Source: Chitinophagaceae bacterium UBA1930
GTDB taxonomy: Bacteria > Bacteroidota > Bacteroidia > Chitinophagales > Chitinophagaceae
Direction: 5' to 3'
NCBI GenBank assembly: GCA_002337145.1
Contig: DDFK01000002.1
Coordinates: 1,612,868 to 1,676,867 of the forward strand
Length of the DNA: 64,000 nt
In this document: in pieces, positions 26,578 to 35,649 of the stretch
How the letters are laid out: every line of letters begins with the position of its first letter
Position numbering within the stretch: the first letter of the stretch is position 1
The notes under the pieces: model-generated
Told to the model about the DNA's origin: nothing
The model's database searches: none
What the model saw: only the letters and a program-made list of their open reading frames with translations
Position numbers and translations under genes: made by a program

Positions 26578-27474
26578 TTACTCAACGTGAACCTGTTTGG
26601 CTATCAGGGCCCCATCTTCGGCTTCTACCAAAAACTTCCGTTCCTCTACCAAGTAGCCATTGCCCTTTTCGCAAAAATGCACTTTCAAATTCTCTACGCT
26701 TATCGGGTTGCCTTCTGGTATATCTGCAATATTGCTATGCCTTATTTCATGTCCGTCAATAATAATAACAAGTCCGCTACCAATGGCCTGCATCTTGTTA
26801 CCGCCAGTAATCAACATGCCAGTATCTTCTCCCAAGCCAATGCCAATGCAGCTAGGATTACTGGCCACAGCCTGTGCCAGCCTTCCAAAGCGGCCACGTT
26901 TTTCAAAATGACTGTCAAAAATTACATTGTCCATAAAGGCAAGCCCAGTAGTAATCTTCACCTCCCCTTTTAAATGGGCTTTGGTAGCATTGCCTTCATA
27001 AATCATGGTATTGCTCATGGCCATGGCACCGGCACTGGTACCTGCAATTACAAAGCCATCCTCGTTATGGTAACGCTGCTTGATGGTCTGTAGAAACTGC
27101 GTGCCTCCAAAGGTTGAAGACAGGCGTAACTGGTTGCCGCCGCTAAACATTACGGCATCGCAGGCCTTGATGCGGTCGATATAATCCTCACGCATGGCAT
27201 CTTCGCGGTTGCGGATGTGCAGCACGCCTATATTGATGCAGCCTATCTTTCCGAATGCATCCATATAGCCCTCGCCCACTTCGTATGGTATCATAGAAGC
27301 GGTAGTAATTACTTCTATTCTTTTTTCCTTGCCACCTGTTTCTTCCACAATGCGGCGAAGGATGCCCAATGCAAAAAAATTGAGGTTGTTTCTAACGAAT
27401 TCGCCTTTTTCCAAATCAGTGCCTTTGTCTTCCGCACCGCCAATTGCTATTAATTTTCCTTTAGGGATACCCAT
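26578..27474 (-). CDS. cphB: Cyanophycinase
   Basis: The 298-residue protein is a peptidase family S51 member that cuts cyanophycin, the Asp-Arg storage polymer, into beta-Asp-Arg dipeptides. Visible motifs are IAIGGAEDKG at the N-terminus, FSGGNQLRL (about 110-118) and the nucleophile S147 in AGTSAGAMAMS, with a later GIGLGEDTGMLI segment. There is no signal peptide, which fits cytoplasmic use of stored polymer. The start at MGIPKGK is taken because 17 upstream codons have no family similarity. The matching synthetase lies about 3 kb away on the other strand. Confidence 0.93.
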   Translation of the reverse strand: MGIPKGKLIAIGGAEDKGTDLEKGEFVRNNLNFFALGILRRIVEETGGKEKRIEVITTASMIPYEVGEGYMDAFGKIGCINIGVLHIRNREDAMREDYIDRIKACDAVMFSGGNQLRLSSTFGGTQFLQTIKQRYHNEDGFVIAGTSAGAMAMSNTMIYEGNATKAHLKGEVKITTGLAFMDNVIFDSHFEKRGRFGRLAQAVASNPSCIGIGLGEDTGMLITGGNKMQAIGSGLVIIIDGHEIRHSNIADIPEGNPISVENLKVHFCEKGNGYLVEERKFLVEAEDGALIAKQVHVE

Positions 27475-27623
27475 GCTAATGTTATGCTTTAAACAAATAT
27501 AGTAGTTGATAGTGCCAGTGCACAACTATTAAAATTCCACAATTGTGTAAAAGCCGCATAAAAAAATAGGCCCTACAATTATGCCATCCGCTTATTTCTT
27601 CATCTTTACGTACAAATACAGCC

Positions 27624-28514
27624 ATGCTTAAAACCTTTTTTGCCATTCTCTTATGTACGGTTGCTGTTAACCGTTGTGCTGCCGGTGATACCACTTCATT
27701 AAAAGTGTACTTCAAGTTCAACGCATATACATTAACGGCCGAAACCAAATTGCAGTTAAACGATGTGCTGCCGGAAGACAGTTCCATAACCCTGACCAAC
27801 ATAAAGATTTTTGGCCATTGCGACCAAATAGGAAGCGATGCCTATAACAGGCAACTATCCATTAAACGGGCAAACGAAACAAAAAGCTATCTGGTCAGCA
27901 AAGGCATTCCTGCCAATATCATCACTGTGGTGGAAGGCAAAGGGAAATCGGAACTGGTTACCGATAAAATGGACGAAACGTCAAGACAGGAAAACAGGCG
28001 TGTTTTGATACAGATTGAATACAACGCAAAGATTGTGGAAGAAACCGTGATTATAAAAAGCAACAAAACAAAAAAAGATACAGCAGACACAGGTGCAAAA
28101 AAGAAAAACACGTTACTTGATAAAATAAAAGATACCACAACAAAAGTTGGCGATAAAATTACATTGCAGAACATACATTTTATGGGCGGCAGGCATGTAC
28201 TGCTCACCCAGTCCTACGAAACATTGGCAGAGCTTTTAAATACCATGCAAAGCATCCCTGGTTTAGTCATAGAAATTCAAGGGCATATCTGCTGTACCGA
28301 TTTTGCGGATGATGCTACCGATATGGATTTGGGCACCAATGACTTGTCTGTACAGAGGGCCAAAGTTGTTTTTCTTTACCTGTTAAGGAATGGTATTGAC
28401 GAAAGCCGCATGAGCTATAAAGGCTTGGGCCACAAGTTTCCTTTGACGCAGGAAAGGGACGATCAGGAAAAAGCCATGAACAGAAGGGTGGAAATAAAAA
28501 TTATTGCCAAGTAA
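27624..28514 (+). CDS. Protein with two OmpA-like peptidoglycan-binding domains
   Basis: The 296-residue protein has a signal peptide (about 1-20) followed by two OmpA C-terminal-like domains. The first is about 25-133, with FGHCDQIGSDAYNRQLSIKRA and RRVLIQIEY. The second is about 175-296, with IQGHICCTD, LSVQRAKVVFLYL and NRRVEIKI. A lysine-rich stretch links them. Each domain would bind peptidoglycan. No outer-membrane barrel or lipobox is present, so it is probably periplasmic. It ends 4 bp before the convergent caspase gene. Confidence 0.85.
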   Translation: MLKTFFAILLCTVAVNRCAAGDTTSLKVYFKFNAYTLTAETKLQLNDVLPEDSSITLTNIKIFGHCDQIGSDAYNRQLSIKRANETKSYLVSKGIPANIITVVEGKGKSELVTDKMDETSRQENRRVLIQIEYNAKIVEETVIIKSNKTKKDTADTGAKKKNTLLDKIKDTTTKVGDKITLQNIHFMGGRHVLLTQSYETLAELLNTMQSIPGLVIEIQGHICCTDFADDATDMDLGTNDLSVQRAKVVFLYLLRNGIDESRMSYKGLGHKFPLTQERDDQEKAMNRRVEIKIIAK

Positions 28515-28518
28515 ACCA

Positions 28519-30258
28519 TCAATATTCTGCCTTTTCCGTATCCTGCTTTTTATTCAGGGCTTTCTGGAAATAGAAATTTGCTTCTGCACCGCGGTTCATC
28601 TCTTTTAGCACTACTCCCATATTATAATAAGCATCATAAAAATCCGGTTTCATTTTTGTTGCCGTTGCAAAATACTTCAGCGATTGCTCATAATTTTTCA
28701 TCCGGTAACTTATAAGACCTGCCAGGTTAAACGCCCTGTGGTAATTGGGCAATAAACGTATCAAGGTATCCAACTGTGCAAGCGACTCTGCATTTCTGCC
28801 CAAAGCAAAAAGTACTTCTGCTTTTTGTTTATACAAAAAGGCAGCTGCTGGCATCAGGGCCTGTGCTTTACGCAAAGAATCATAACTAGCCAATAGCGTT
28901 TGCCTAGGCGACCTTGCACTTAAATTCAACTGGGCCTCACAAAAACTGTAACGTGCAAAAACATCATCCAACAAAAAAGGGTTCTGTATAATGCTCCTTG
29001 CCTTTTGTATGCCCCTTACATACTCCTTAAAATAAGGCAGGGTCATTATATCCTTTTTGCCTTCATATATATCCTCCGTCCATTTGTTGAACTGGTTGAT
29101 CAAGCAATCGTAAAGCTTCTGTTCAAGGTATGGAAAGCTTTTTTTTGCACTTGCGTTACCCATAAATTCAGTTGCCAAATGGTCTGCACTATCCACAAGT
29201 ATATCTATCGGCATCGGGCGTGCAAACAAAGCATCTATCCTATTGTAATAAATATCGCTGTTGCCCACTCCCCTGCCCTTAACACTTGCATAAGTATCTG
29301 TTGAAAGGCTTTTGTTGGCATAACATTTTCTGGCTTCTTCCATAATGCTTTTGTCTATGGCACAAACCTCCGTAACAGGGCTGCCAAAAACATAAGGATG
29401 CTGTTTCCTGAGTGTGGAACCAGACACTTCCTTCTTTATAAAAGCTTCTATTTCTTCCAATGTAACAACACCATCCCCGTCATCGGCAATCCCTTTAAGG
29501 GCCAGTTCCAAATAATACGAAAACACGCCTCTTCCATTTCCCCACTGTGTGCTTTCTTCAGATAACTCGTTGGGCTGGCACGACAATATCTTCACGTCGC
29601 TTTTCAGGTTCTCTTTAAAACTGGTTGCTGTTGCATTTTGTCCGCTAACGCCCCCAATCAACTTACCGCTATGGCAGGCATCGCAAATCAAAAAAGAACT
29701 GACCTTTTTTTGGCCACGTAAATTCTCCAGTAATTTATTCAGCATGTCCATTTCAATATAATCACCATCCACCAGGTAATTGTCCTTAGGTGTTTTTGGC
29801 AAAAGCAGCAACGAATTGTCCTGCAGTATGGTAGACTCGACATCGCCATGACCTGCAAAATAAAAAATCAGTTGATCGTTAGGGCTTACCTTTTTTAGCA
29901 AGGCATAGAAGGCAGACAATATACTGGACCGTGTTGCAGCTTGGTCCAAAAAAAGAAAAACATTATCCTTGGGCACTTTAAATACGGGCGACACAAGCAG
30001 TTTATAAAATGCTTCCGCATCATTTCTTGCAAACCGCAAACTATCAATATTATCGTAATGGTTAACCCCAATAATAATTGCATACGTATTGCCAACCTGT
30101 CCCTTTCTGGTGGAATTGTTTTTTATGGATACGGACCGCTCCCCTGTTTGTGCAAAAGCCTTGCAACAGATAAAGCAAATACACAACAACAAAAGAACCT
30201 GCCTTTGCAGCATAGCATAGCGTGCAGGCAAAAACGCGTGATCGTTTTTTCTTCTCAT
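28519..30258 (-). CDS. Secreted caspase-like (C14) protease with EF-hand-like site and TPR repeats
   Basis: The 579-residue protein has a hydrophobic signal (about 16-37; the codon for M16 may be the true start), then a caspase-type p20 domain (about 57-200) with YAIIIGVNHYDN, the catalytic H137 in FYFAGHGD and C195 in ICDACHSG. An EF-hand-like calcium loop DDGDGVVTLEEIE is at 259-271. Charged helices follow, then three to four TPR repeats (about 470-575). Such metacaspase relatives often cut after basic residues. An export signal is unusual for a death protease and suggests an envelope role. It lies between the OmpA-like gene and cyanophycin synthetase. Confidence 0.85.
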   Translation of the reverse strand: MRRKNDHAFLPARYAMLQRQVLLLLCICFICCKAFAQTGERSVSIKNNSTRKGQVGNTYAIIIGVNHYDNIDSLRFARNDAEAFYKLLVSPVFKVPKDNVFLFLDQAATRSSILSAFYALLKKVSPNDQLIFYFAGHGDVESTILQDNSLLLLPKTPKDNYLVDGDYIEMDMLNKLLENLRGQKKVSSFLICDACHSGKLIGGVSGQNATATSFKENLKSDVKILSCQPNELSEESTQWGNGRGVFSYYLELALKGIADDGDGVVTLEEIEAFIKKEVSGSTLRKQHPYVFGSPVTEVCAIDKSIMEEARKCYANKSLSTDTYASVKGRGVGNSDIYYNRIDALFARPMPIDILVDSADHLATEFMGNASAKKSFPYLEQKLYDCLINQFNKWTEDIYEGKKDIMTLPYFKEYVRGIQKARSIIQNPFLLDDVFARYSFCEAQLNLSARSPRQTLLASYDSLRKAQALMPAAAFLYKQKAEVLFALGRNAESLAQLDTLIRLLPNYHRAFNLAGLISYRMKNYEQSLKYFATATKMKPDFYDAYYNMGVVLKEMNRGAEANFYFQKALNKKQDTEKAEY

Positions 30259-30498
30259 GTGCAGCAGTTTTATATGTTTAAAAGTACTAAGTAAAAAATC
30301 ACAACCTATTATTTAAAAAGATTTGCAAGCAAAACTTTTATTTTTCTTGCAAATCCATTTTTTCCTATCTTCCAAACCTAAGCTAAAATGGTTGCACCAA
30401 CGTTTGGCAATGATATGCTGTACATGGGTGCGACGCAACGGGAGCTTGGACCTGTTTACCAGCCAAGTACCCAAAAACTAAACTGCAAAAATCACTGT

Positions 30499-33123
30499 AT
30501 GAGAATTGAAGAAATCAAAGTATTAAGAGGACCGAATTACTGGAGCGTACGCCGAAATAAACTGATCCAGATGAAACTGGACCTGGAAGAACTGGAACAG
30601 AGACCTACCAATACCATAGATGGCTTTCTGGAAAGACTGGAAGCCATGTTCCCAACCATGATAGAACACCGTTGCAGCGAATCGGTACGTGGTGGATTTT
30701 TCATGCGTGTGAAGGAAGGTACTTGGATGGGCCATGTAATTGAACACATTGCATTGGAGATACAGACACTGGCAGGCATGGATACCGGTTTTGGCCGTAC
30801 CCGTGGCACCGGCGAAGAAGGCAAATACTTTGTGGTATTGAGTTACGTGGAAGAAGATGCAGGCGTTTACGCCGCCAAAGCTGCGGTACGCATTGCACAA
30901 AGCCTGGTTGATGATGTAGCGTATGATTTGACAGAAGACATTCAACAACTACGTGAAATAAGGGAAGACACAAGACTTGGGCCAAGTACTGGCTGCATTG
31001 TAGATGAAGCGGCAAAACGTGGCATACCTTTTATACGCCTCAACAAACACAGCCTTGTGCAACTGGGTTATGGTGTGCACCAAAAAAGGATCAGGGCAAC
31101 CATTGCCAGCACTACCGGTAATATTGCGGTAGACATTGCCTGTGATAAAGAAGAAACAAAAGACCTGCTAGAAGCCGCAGAGATACCCGTGCCAAGCGGT
31201 ACGGTTATTAGAAGCGAAGCAGGCTTAAAAGATGCAGTTGAAAAATATGGTTATCCATTGGTGATAAAACCTATTGATGGCAACCATGGCAAAGGCAACA
31301 CTACGAACATCACCACATGGGAGCAGGCGGTTACAGCATTGGAATCGGCCCAACGTTACGGCCGTAGCGTAATAGTGGAAAGGTTCATTACCGGCTTCGA
31401 TTTCAGGATACTGGTCATCAACTATAAGTTCATCTGTGCAGCCTTGCGAACACCCGCTGCTGTTACAGGCGATGGCGTAAATACAATTCAATATTTAATA
31501 GACGAAACCAACAAGGACCCTCGCCGTGGCTACGGACATGAAAAAGTGCTGACACAGATCACTGTTGATGGCAGCACCATGAAAATGCTGGATGAAATTG
31601 GCTATACCTTGGAAACCGTTCCGCCAAAAGGAGAATTGGTATTATTGAAAACAACGGCCAACCTATCAACCGGTGGCACCAGCGAAGATGTAACGGATGA
31701 AGTGCATCCCGCAAACGTGGTAATGTGTGAGCGTATTGCAAAGATCATTGGGCTGGACATTTGCGGCATAGACATTATGGCCAAGGACCTGCGTACACCC
31801 GTAAGCGAAAATGGCGGTGCCATACTGGAAGTAAATGCTGCACCGGGTTTCCGCATGCATATAGAACCCGCTGTGGGCTTGCCACGCAACGTTGCAGAAC
31901 CGGTAATTGATATGTTGTTCCCCGACAGAAGCAATGGCCGCATACCCATTATTGCCATTACAGGCACCAACGGTAAAACAACCACTACACGTTTAACATC
32001 ACATATCTGCAAAACGGCAGGCAAGAAAGTAGGCTATACAACAAGTGATGGCGTATATATACAAAATCAATTGTTGATGAAAGGCGACTGTACAGGCCCC
32101 GTGTCATCACAATTTGTACTGAAAGACCCAACAGTTGATTTTGCTGTATTGGAATGTGCAAGGGGCGGTATATTGAAAAATGGTCTTGCATTCCAGCACT
32201 GCGATGTTGCCATTGTAACCAATGTTGCCAGCGACCATATGGGGCTTGGCGGCATCAATACATTGGAACAGATGGCTGCCGTAAAAGCGGTGGTGCCGGA
32301 AACTGTTTTCCCGCATGGCTATGCCGTATTGAATGCCGATGATGATTTGGTATATAAAATGAAAGATGGGTTGAAATGCAATATTGCCTTGTTCAGTATG
32401 GACGAAAACAACCCACGGATACAGGCCCATTGCAAGGCTGGCGGACTGGCCACTGTTTATGAGAACGGTTTTGTAAGCATACTCAAAGGCACATGGAAGA
32501 TACGCGTAGCCAATGTAAAAGACATACCCTTAACTTTTGAAGGCAAGGCCATGCACAATATTGCCAATACATTGCCCAGTGTAATGGCTTCTTACCTGTT
32601 CAAAAGCATAACGATCGAAGATATCAGGACAGGTTTGCTCACTTTTGTTGCGGGCAGTAATACCACTCCCGGAAGGTTGAATTTCTTCCAGTTCAAACAC
32701 TTTACTTTTCTGGCAGACTTTGCACATAACCCGCATGGCTTAAGATTGCTTTGTGACTTTGTAAGCAAACTCGATTACAATTATAAAGTTGGCGTGATCA
32801 GCGGCACAGGCGACAGGCGTGATGAAGACATTCGTGAGCTTGGAGAAATATCTGCCAAATATTTTGACGAGATCATCATACGCTGCGACAAGAACCTGCG
32901 AGGCAGAACGGCAGATGAAATAATTGGCCTGCTGCAAGAAGGTATCAACTCCGTTAACCCCAACATACCTCAAACAGTTATTGCCAACGAAAATCTGGCA
33001 CTGGAACATATTTACAATAACTATAAACCAGGTGCACTGTACACCATTATGTGCGACGTGGTGGCCGGGGCATTGGATAAGATCAAGGAATTGAAGGACA
33101 GGGAGGATAAAGCTGTTGGCTGA
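30499..33123 (+). CDS. cphA: Cyanophycin synthetase
   Basis: The 874-residue protein has the family layout: an N-terminal domain starting MRIEEIKVLRGPNYWS, an ATP-grasp domain (about 210-470, with YPLVIKPIDGNHGKGNT and GIDIMAKDL...EVNAAPGFRMH), and a MurE/ligase-like domain with P-loop GTNGKTTTT at about 489-497, followed by CARGGIL and FAHNPHG. It builds the beta-Asp backbone and adds arginine side chains using ATP, storing nitrogen in the cytoplasm. The start at 30499 is chosen because 37 upstream codons have no family similarity. Its last codons lie inside an imperfect repeat that borders the next gene. Confidence 0.95.
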   Translation: MRIEEIKVLRGPNYWSVRRNKLIQMKLDLEELEQRPTNTIDGFLERLEAMFPTMIEHRCSESVRGGFFMRVKEGTWMGHVIEHIALEIQTLAGMDTGFGRTRGTGEEGKYFVVLSYVEEDAGVYAAKAAVRIAQSLVDDVAYDLTEDIQQLREIREDTRLGPSTGCIVDEAAKRGIPFIRLNKHSLVQLGYGVHQKRIRATIASTTGNIAVDIACDKEETKDLLEAAEIPVPSGTVIRSEAGLKDAVEKYGYPLVIKPIDGNHGKGNTTNITTWEQAVTALESAQRYGRSVIVERFITGFDFRILVINYKFICAALRTPAAVTGDGVNTIQYLIDETNKDPRRGYGHEKVLTQITVDGSTMKMLDEIGYTLETVPPKGELVLLKTTANLSTGGTSEDVTDEVHPANVVMCERIAKIIGLDICGIDIMAKDLRTPVSENGGAILEVNAAPGFRMHIEPAVGLPRNVAEPVIDMLFPDRSNGRIPIIAITGTNGKTTTTRLTSHICKTAGKKVGYTTSDGVYIQNQLLMKGDCTGPVSSQFVLKDPTVDFAVLECARGGILKNGLAFQHCDVAIVTNVASDHMGLGGINTLEQMAAVKAVVPETVFPHGYAVLNADDDLVYKMKDGLKCNIALFSMDENNPRIQAHCKAGGLATVYENGFVSILKGTWKIRVANVKDIPLTFEGKAMHNIANTLPSVMASYLFKSITIEDIRTGLLTFVAGSNTTPGRLNFFQFKHFTFLADFAHNPHGLRLLCDFVSKLDYNYKVGVISGTGDRRDEDIRELGEISAKYFDEIIIRCDKNLRGRTADEIIGLLQEGINSVNPNIPQTVIANENLALEHIYNNYKPGALYTIMCDVVAGALDKIKELKDREDKAVG

Positions 33124-33141
33124 TAGCTTTTGGGCTGATTA
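33106..33141. repeat. Left imperfect repeat flanking the four-helix-bundle gene
   Basis: The block GATAAAGCTGTTGGCTGATAG and the following AGCTTTTGGGCTGATTA resemble the reverse complement of the block at 33495-33536. It contains the stop codon of cphA. Confidence 0.45.
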
Positions 33142-33163
33142 CCCATACCAAATTTTCATTTTT

Positions 33164-33513
33164 ATGCGAAAATTAAAAATTTGGCAGAAAGGGTTTGATA
33201 TTGCAATTAGTGGTTTTAAGATTGTGGAGACTTTTCCTAAGGAAGAAAGGTTTGCATTGGCAAATCAGGTTACAAGGGCGGGTATTCCCATTCCTTCCAA
33301 TATTGCAGAAGGAAACAGCAGAACGGGCGACAAGGATTACAACAGGTTTATTAAAATATCTTTGGGTTCGTGCTTTGAGATGGAAACACAGTTACTGATG
33401 CCCAACAATTGAATTATGGCAATCAAGAAAAAATAATGGAAACTTTAGTAATGCTTAGCGAAGAAGAAAAAATGCTTACTTCATTTTCTTCTTCGCTAAC
33501 TGCTAAAGGCTAA
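33164..33513 (+). pseudogene. Four-helix-bundle protein (23S rRNA IVS type), frameshifted
   Basis: The frame from MRKLKIWQKGFDIAI runs for 82 codons and stops early at 33410-33412. The sequence shows the four-helix-bundle family pattern: FALANQVTRAGIPIPSNIAEGNSR, then RFIKISLGSCFEMETQLL. In the -1 frame from 33400 it continues as AQQLNYGNQEKIMETLVMLSE and ends at 33511-33513, the normal family end. One base, probably a T after 33399, is missing; restoring it gives about 116 residues. The function of the family is unknown; members occur in 23S rRNA intervening sequences and as stand-alone genes. It is flanked by imperfect inverted repeats. Confidence 0.75.
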
Positions 33514-33536
33514 TGGCTTATAGCTAAAAGCTTATC
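33495..33536. repeat. Right imperfect repeat flanking the four-helix-bundle gene
   Basis: The block is made of GCTAACTGCTAAAGGCTAATGG followed by TTATAGCTAAAAGCTTATC. It is partly complementary to 33106-33141 and lies directly before the LEA-type gene, covering its likely leader. Confidence 0.45.
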
Positions 33537-33539
33537 AAA

Positions 33540-34007
33540 ATGAATATATCTTTTCGTTTAAAAACAACTGGCTTTTTAACAATACTGTTCTTCATCACCC
33601 TCTCCTCCTGCAAAAAGCCACAGGGCTTCGATTACAGGGATGTGCGGAATGTAAAAATAGAAAACATCGGTTTCGACAAAACACAGTTAAGCATGGACCT
33701 GGTGTACTACAACCCCAACGGGTTCGGTGTGGATTTACGCAAGGTAGATTGCGATGTGTATATCGATAATAATTTTTTGGGCAAATACAAACTGGATACA
33801 TTGATGCATATTGACCGCAGGGCAGAGTTTACATTACCTTCAAAAATGGAAGTGGACATGAAAGGCGTTTTCAAGAACCTGTTTACCGTATTGTTCAATA
33901 AAGAGGTACTGATAAATGTAAGCGGCACCACAAGGGTTGGCAAAGCAGGCATATTTGTAAACGTGCCTTTCAATTATTCTGCAAAGCATACGCTTAATCT
34001 GTTCTAA
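33540..34007 (+). CDS. LEA type 2 family lipoprotein
   Basis: The 155-residue protein has a lipoprotein signal with lipobox LSSC (cysteine 24) and one LEA type 2 / WHy beta-sandwich domain (about 38-150). The family pattern is visible in VKIENIGFDKTQLSMDLVYYNPNGFGVDLRKVDCDVYIDNN. LEA2 domains in bacteria are of unclear role, perhaps stress protection in the envelope. It stands alone between the repeat-flanked pseudogene and copy C of the dispersed repeat. Confidence 0.8.
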   Translation: MNISFRLKTTGFLTILFFITLSSCKKPQGFDYRDVRNVKIENIGFDKTQLSMDLVYYNPNGFGVDLRKVDCDVYIDNNFLGKYKLDTLMHIDRRAEFTLPSKMEVDMKGVFKNLFTVLFNKEVLINVSGTTRVGKAGIFVNVPFNYSAKHTLNLF

Positions 34008-34013
34008 TCAATC

Positions 34014-34070
34014 AATTCTGCGGAGCAGAAAAATCAGTGTCTAATCCGTCTGCCCCTTTCATCCGTGTCC
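34014..34070. repeat. Dispersed hairpin repeat, copy C (partial)
   Basis: It contains the palindrome TTCTGC-GGA-GCAGAA (34016-34030) and ends with CATCCGTGTCCC, which matches the right arm of copy A. The left arm is missing. It lies in the gap before nusB. Confidence 0.6.
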
Positions 34071-34204
34071 CTAAATAGCCCAAACAACATAACCTTACAT
34101 AATAGGCTCATGTATAACTCAATAACAGCAAGCCTTTCAGCTTTGTTTATTTTATTTGCCCTGAAAACCTATCTTCGCAGCCCTAAAACAAAGTTCTTTT
34201 ACGG

Positions 34205-35140
34205 ATGATTAGCAGAAGAAATATCAGGGTTAAGGTAATGCAGCTGTTGTACATGATGGATAGTGCAGGTGAACAACAACCGCTTTTCAAGGACCCCGTT
34301 CACGAATTACAGAAACAGTTGGATAAAACAAGGGAGCTATTTACTTACCTCTTGGCCTTTATAACAGAAGTGGCCCGTTACGCAGAAACAGATGCCCGTA
34401 AAAAAGCTTCCAAGCATTTGCCTTCGGCCGATGACCTGAATGTGAATATCAAAATGGCGGGTAATGAATTGCTTTGGCAGATACTGGAAAATACCAGCTT
34501 CCAAAAAGCCATTGAAGCAGATAAGACCCTGGCAAGAATGGATGGCGAACTGGTAAGGAAGTTTTACCAGCTATTGCTTGAAACAGACGAGTACAAAACC
34601 TACATCAACCAATTGGGCAGGGACAAACAGAAAGAAGTAGCACTACTCGAGTTTATCTTCAACAGCCTATTGTTGCCCAATGAAGATTTTGGAGCACATA
34701 TAGAAGAGCTATTCAACAACTGGGATGATGATGGCGAAATGATACAGCAGCTCATCAACAACTTTTTGCACAAGCCTACATTGAACGTGCAGCAAATGGT
34801 ATCCAACGAAAAATGGATATTTGCCAAATCGCTGCTCACTACTTTCATAGAAAAGAAGGAATTTGTATTGGACCTGATCAAGCCCAAACTGAACAACTGG
34901 GATGCGGAACGTATTGCAGTGCTGGACATGATCATTATGCAATTGGGCGTTTGCGAGCTATTGTATTTTGAAACGATACCAACCAAAGTAACCATTAATG
35001 AATACATAGACCTTGCAAAGGACTACAGCACACCACAAAGCGGCCAGTTTGTAAACGGCATCCTGGACAATATACATAAGGAGCAGACAGCTGCTGGCAA
35101 AATCAACAAGGTCGATTTCAGAAATAAGGGCAGAAAATAA
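34205..35140 (+). CDS. nusB: Transcription antitermination protein NusB (long Bacteroidota form)
   Basis: The 311-residue protein starts MISRRNIRVKVMQLLYMMD, the standard NusB N-terminus, and ends in the NusB fold region VLDMIIMQLGVCELLYFETIPTKVTINEYIDLAKDYSTPQSGQFVNGILD. The middle (about 50-200) is a helical insertion typical of Bacteroidota; most NusB proteins are 130-170 residues. With NusE it binds boxA RNA and aids rRNA transcription. It appears to begin a three-gene unit with the DUF1573 lipoprotein and yajC (gaps of 23 and 21 bp). Confidence 0.93.
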   Translation: MISRRNIRVKVMQLLYMMDSAGEQQPLFKDPVHELQKQLDKTRELFTYLLAFITEVARYAETDARKKASKHLPSADDLNVNIKMAGNELLWQILENTSFQKAIEADKTLARMDGELVRKFYQLLLETDEYKTYINQLGRDKQKEVALLEFIFNSLLLPNEDFGAHIEELFNNWDDDGEMIQQLINNFLHKPTLNVQQMVSNEKWIFAKSLLTTFIEKKEFVLDLIKPKLNNWDAERIAVLDMIIMQLGVCELLYFETIPTKVTINEYIDLAKDYSTPQSGQFVNGILDNIHKEQTAAGKINKVDFRNKGRK

Positions 35141-35163
35141 TTATACCGATAAATTTGCAAACA

Positions 35164-35628
35164 ATGAAACAGTTATTCATCATCGCACTTGCCGTGGCAG
35201 CTATGTCTTGCGGCAACAAAAAAAGCAAAAACCAACCCGATTTGGCTGCCAATGTAAAAGCGGCAAATGATACTGCTAACTTTACCGAAATCCAATGGAT
35301 AGACAGCGTAGCCAATTTTGGTACCGTGAATGCAGGGCAAAAGGTAGAAGTGAAATTCATTTTCAAGAATATTGGCAACAAACCATTGTTCCTTACAGAT
35401 GTTCACCCTGGTTGCGGCTGTACAACATCGGATTATACCAAGGAACCCGTTGCCCCGGGCAAGGAAGGCTGGGTTACGGGCATATTCAACAGCGAAGGAC
35501 AACATGGCGAAGTGCACAAATACATTAACGTTACAAGCAATACACGCAACGCAACCGACCACAGGCTTTCATTTACCGGTACTGTAAAATCAGACGAAAA
35601 GCAGCCCGAGCCTGTAAAAACAAACTAA
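35164..35628 (+). CDS. DUF1573-domain lipoprotein
   Basis: The 154-residue protein has a lipoprotein signal (lipobox MSC, cysteine 16) and a DUF1573 immunoglobulin-like domain (about 45-145), with FGTVNAGQKVEVKFIFKNIGNKPL and HPGCGCTTSDYT. The CGC cluster is a family feature. The function is unknown; such proteins are very common in Bacteroidota. The start at MKQLF is chosen over an ATG three codons earlier. It lies between nusB and yajC in the same direction, an arrangement seen often in the phylum. Confidence 0.85.
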   Translation: MKQLFIIALAVAAMSCGNKKSKNQPDLAANVKAANDTANFTEIQWIDSVANFGTVNAGQKVEVKFIFKNIGNKPLFLTDVHPGCGCTTSDYTKEPVAPGKEGWVTGIFNSEGQHGEVHKYINVTSNTRNATDHRLSFTGTVKSDEKQPEPVKTN

Positions 35629-35649
35629 TTTTAACATCTAAAAACAACA

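Noticed and set aside
30523..30948. Minus-strand open frame inside cphA
   Set aside because: The plus-strand product matches cyanophycin synthetase throughout this part, so the antisense frame is a shadow.
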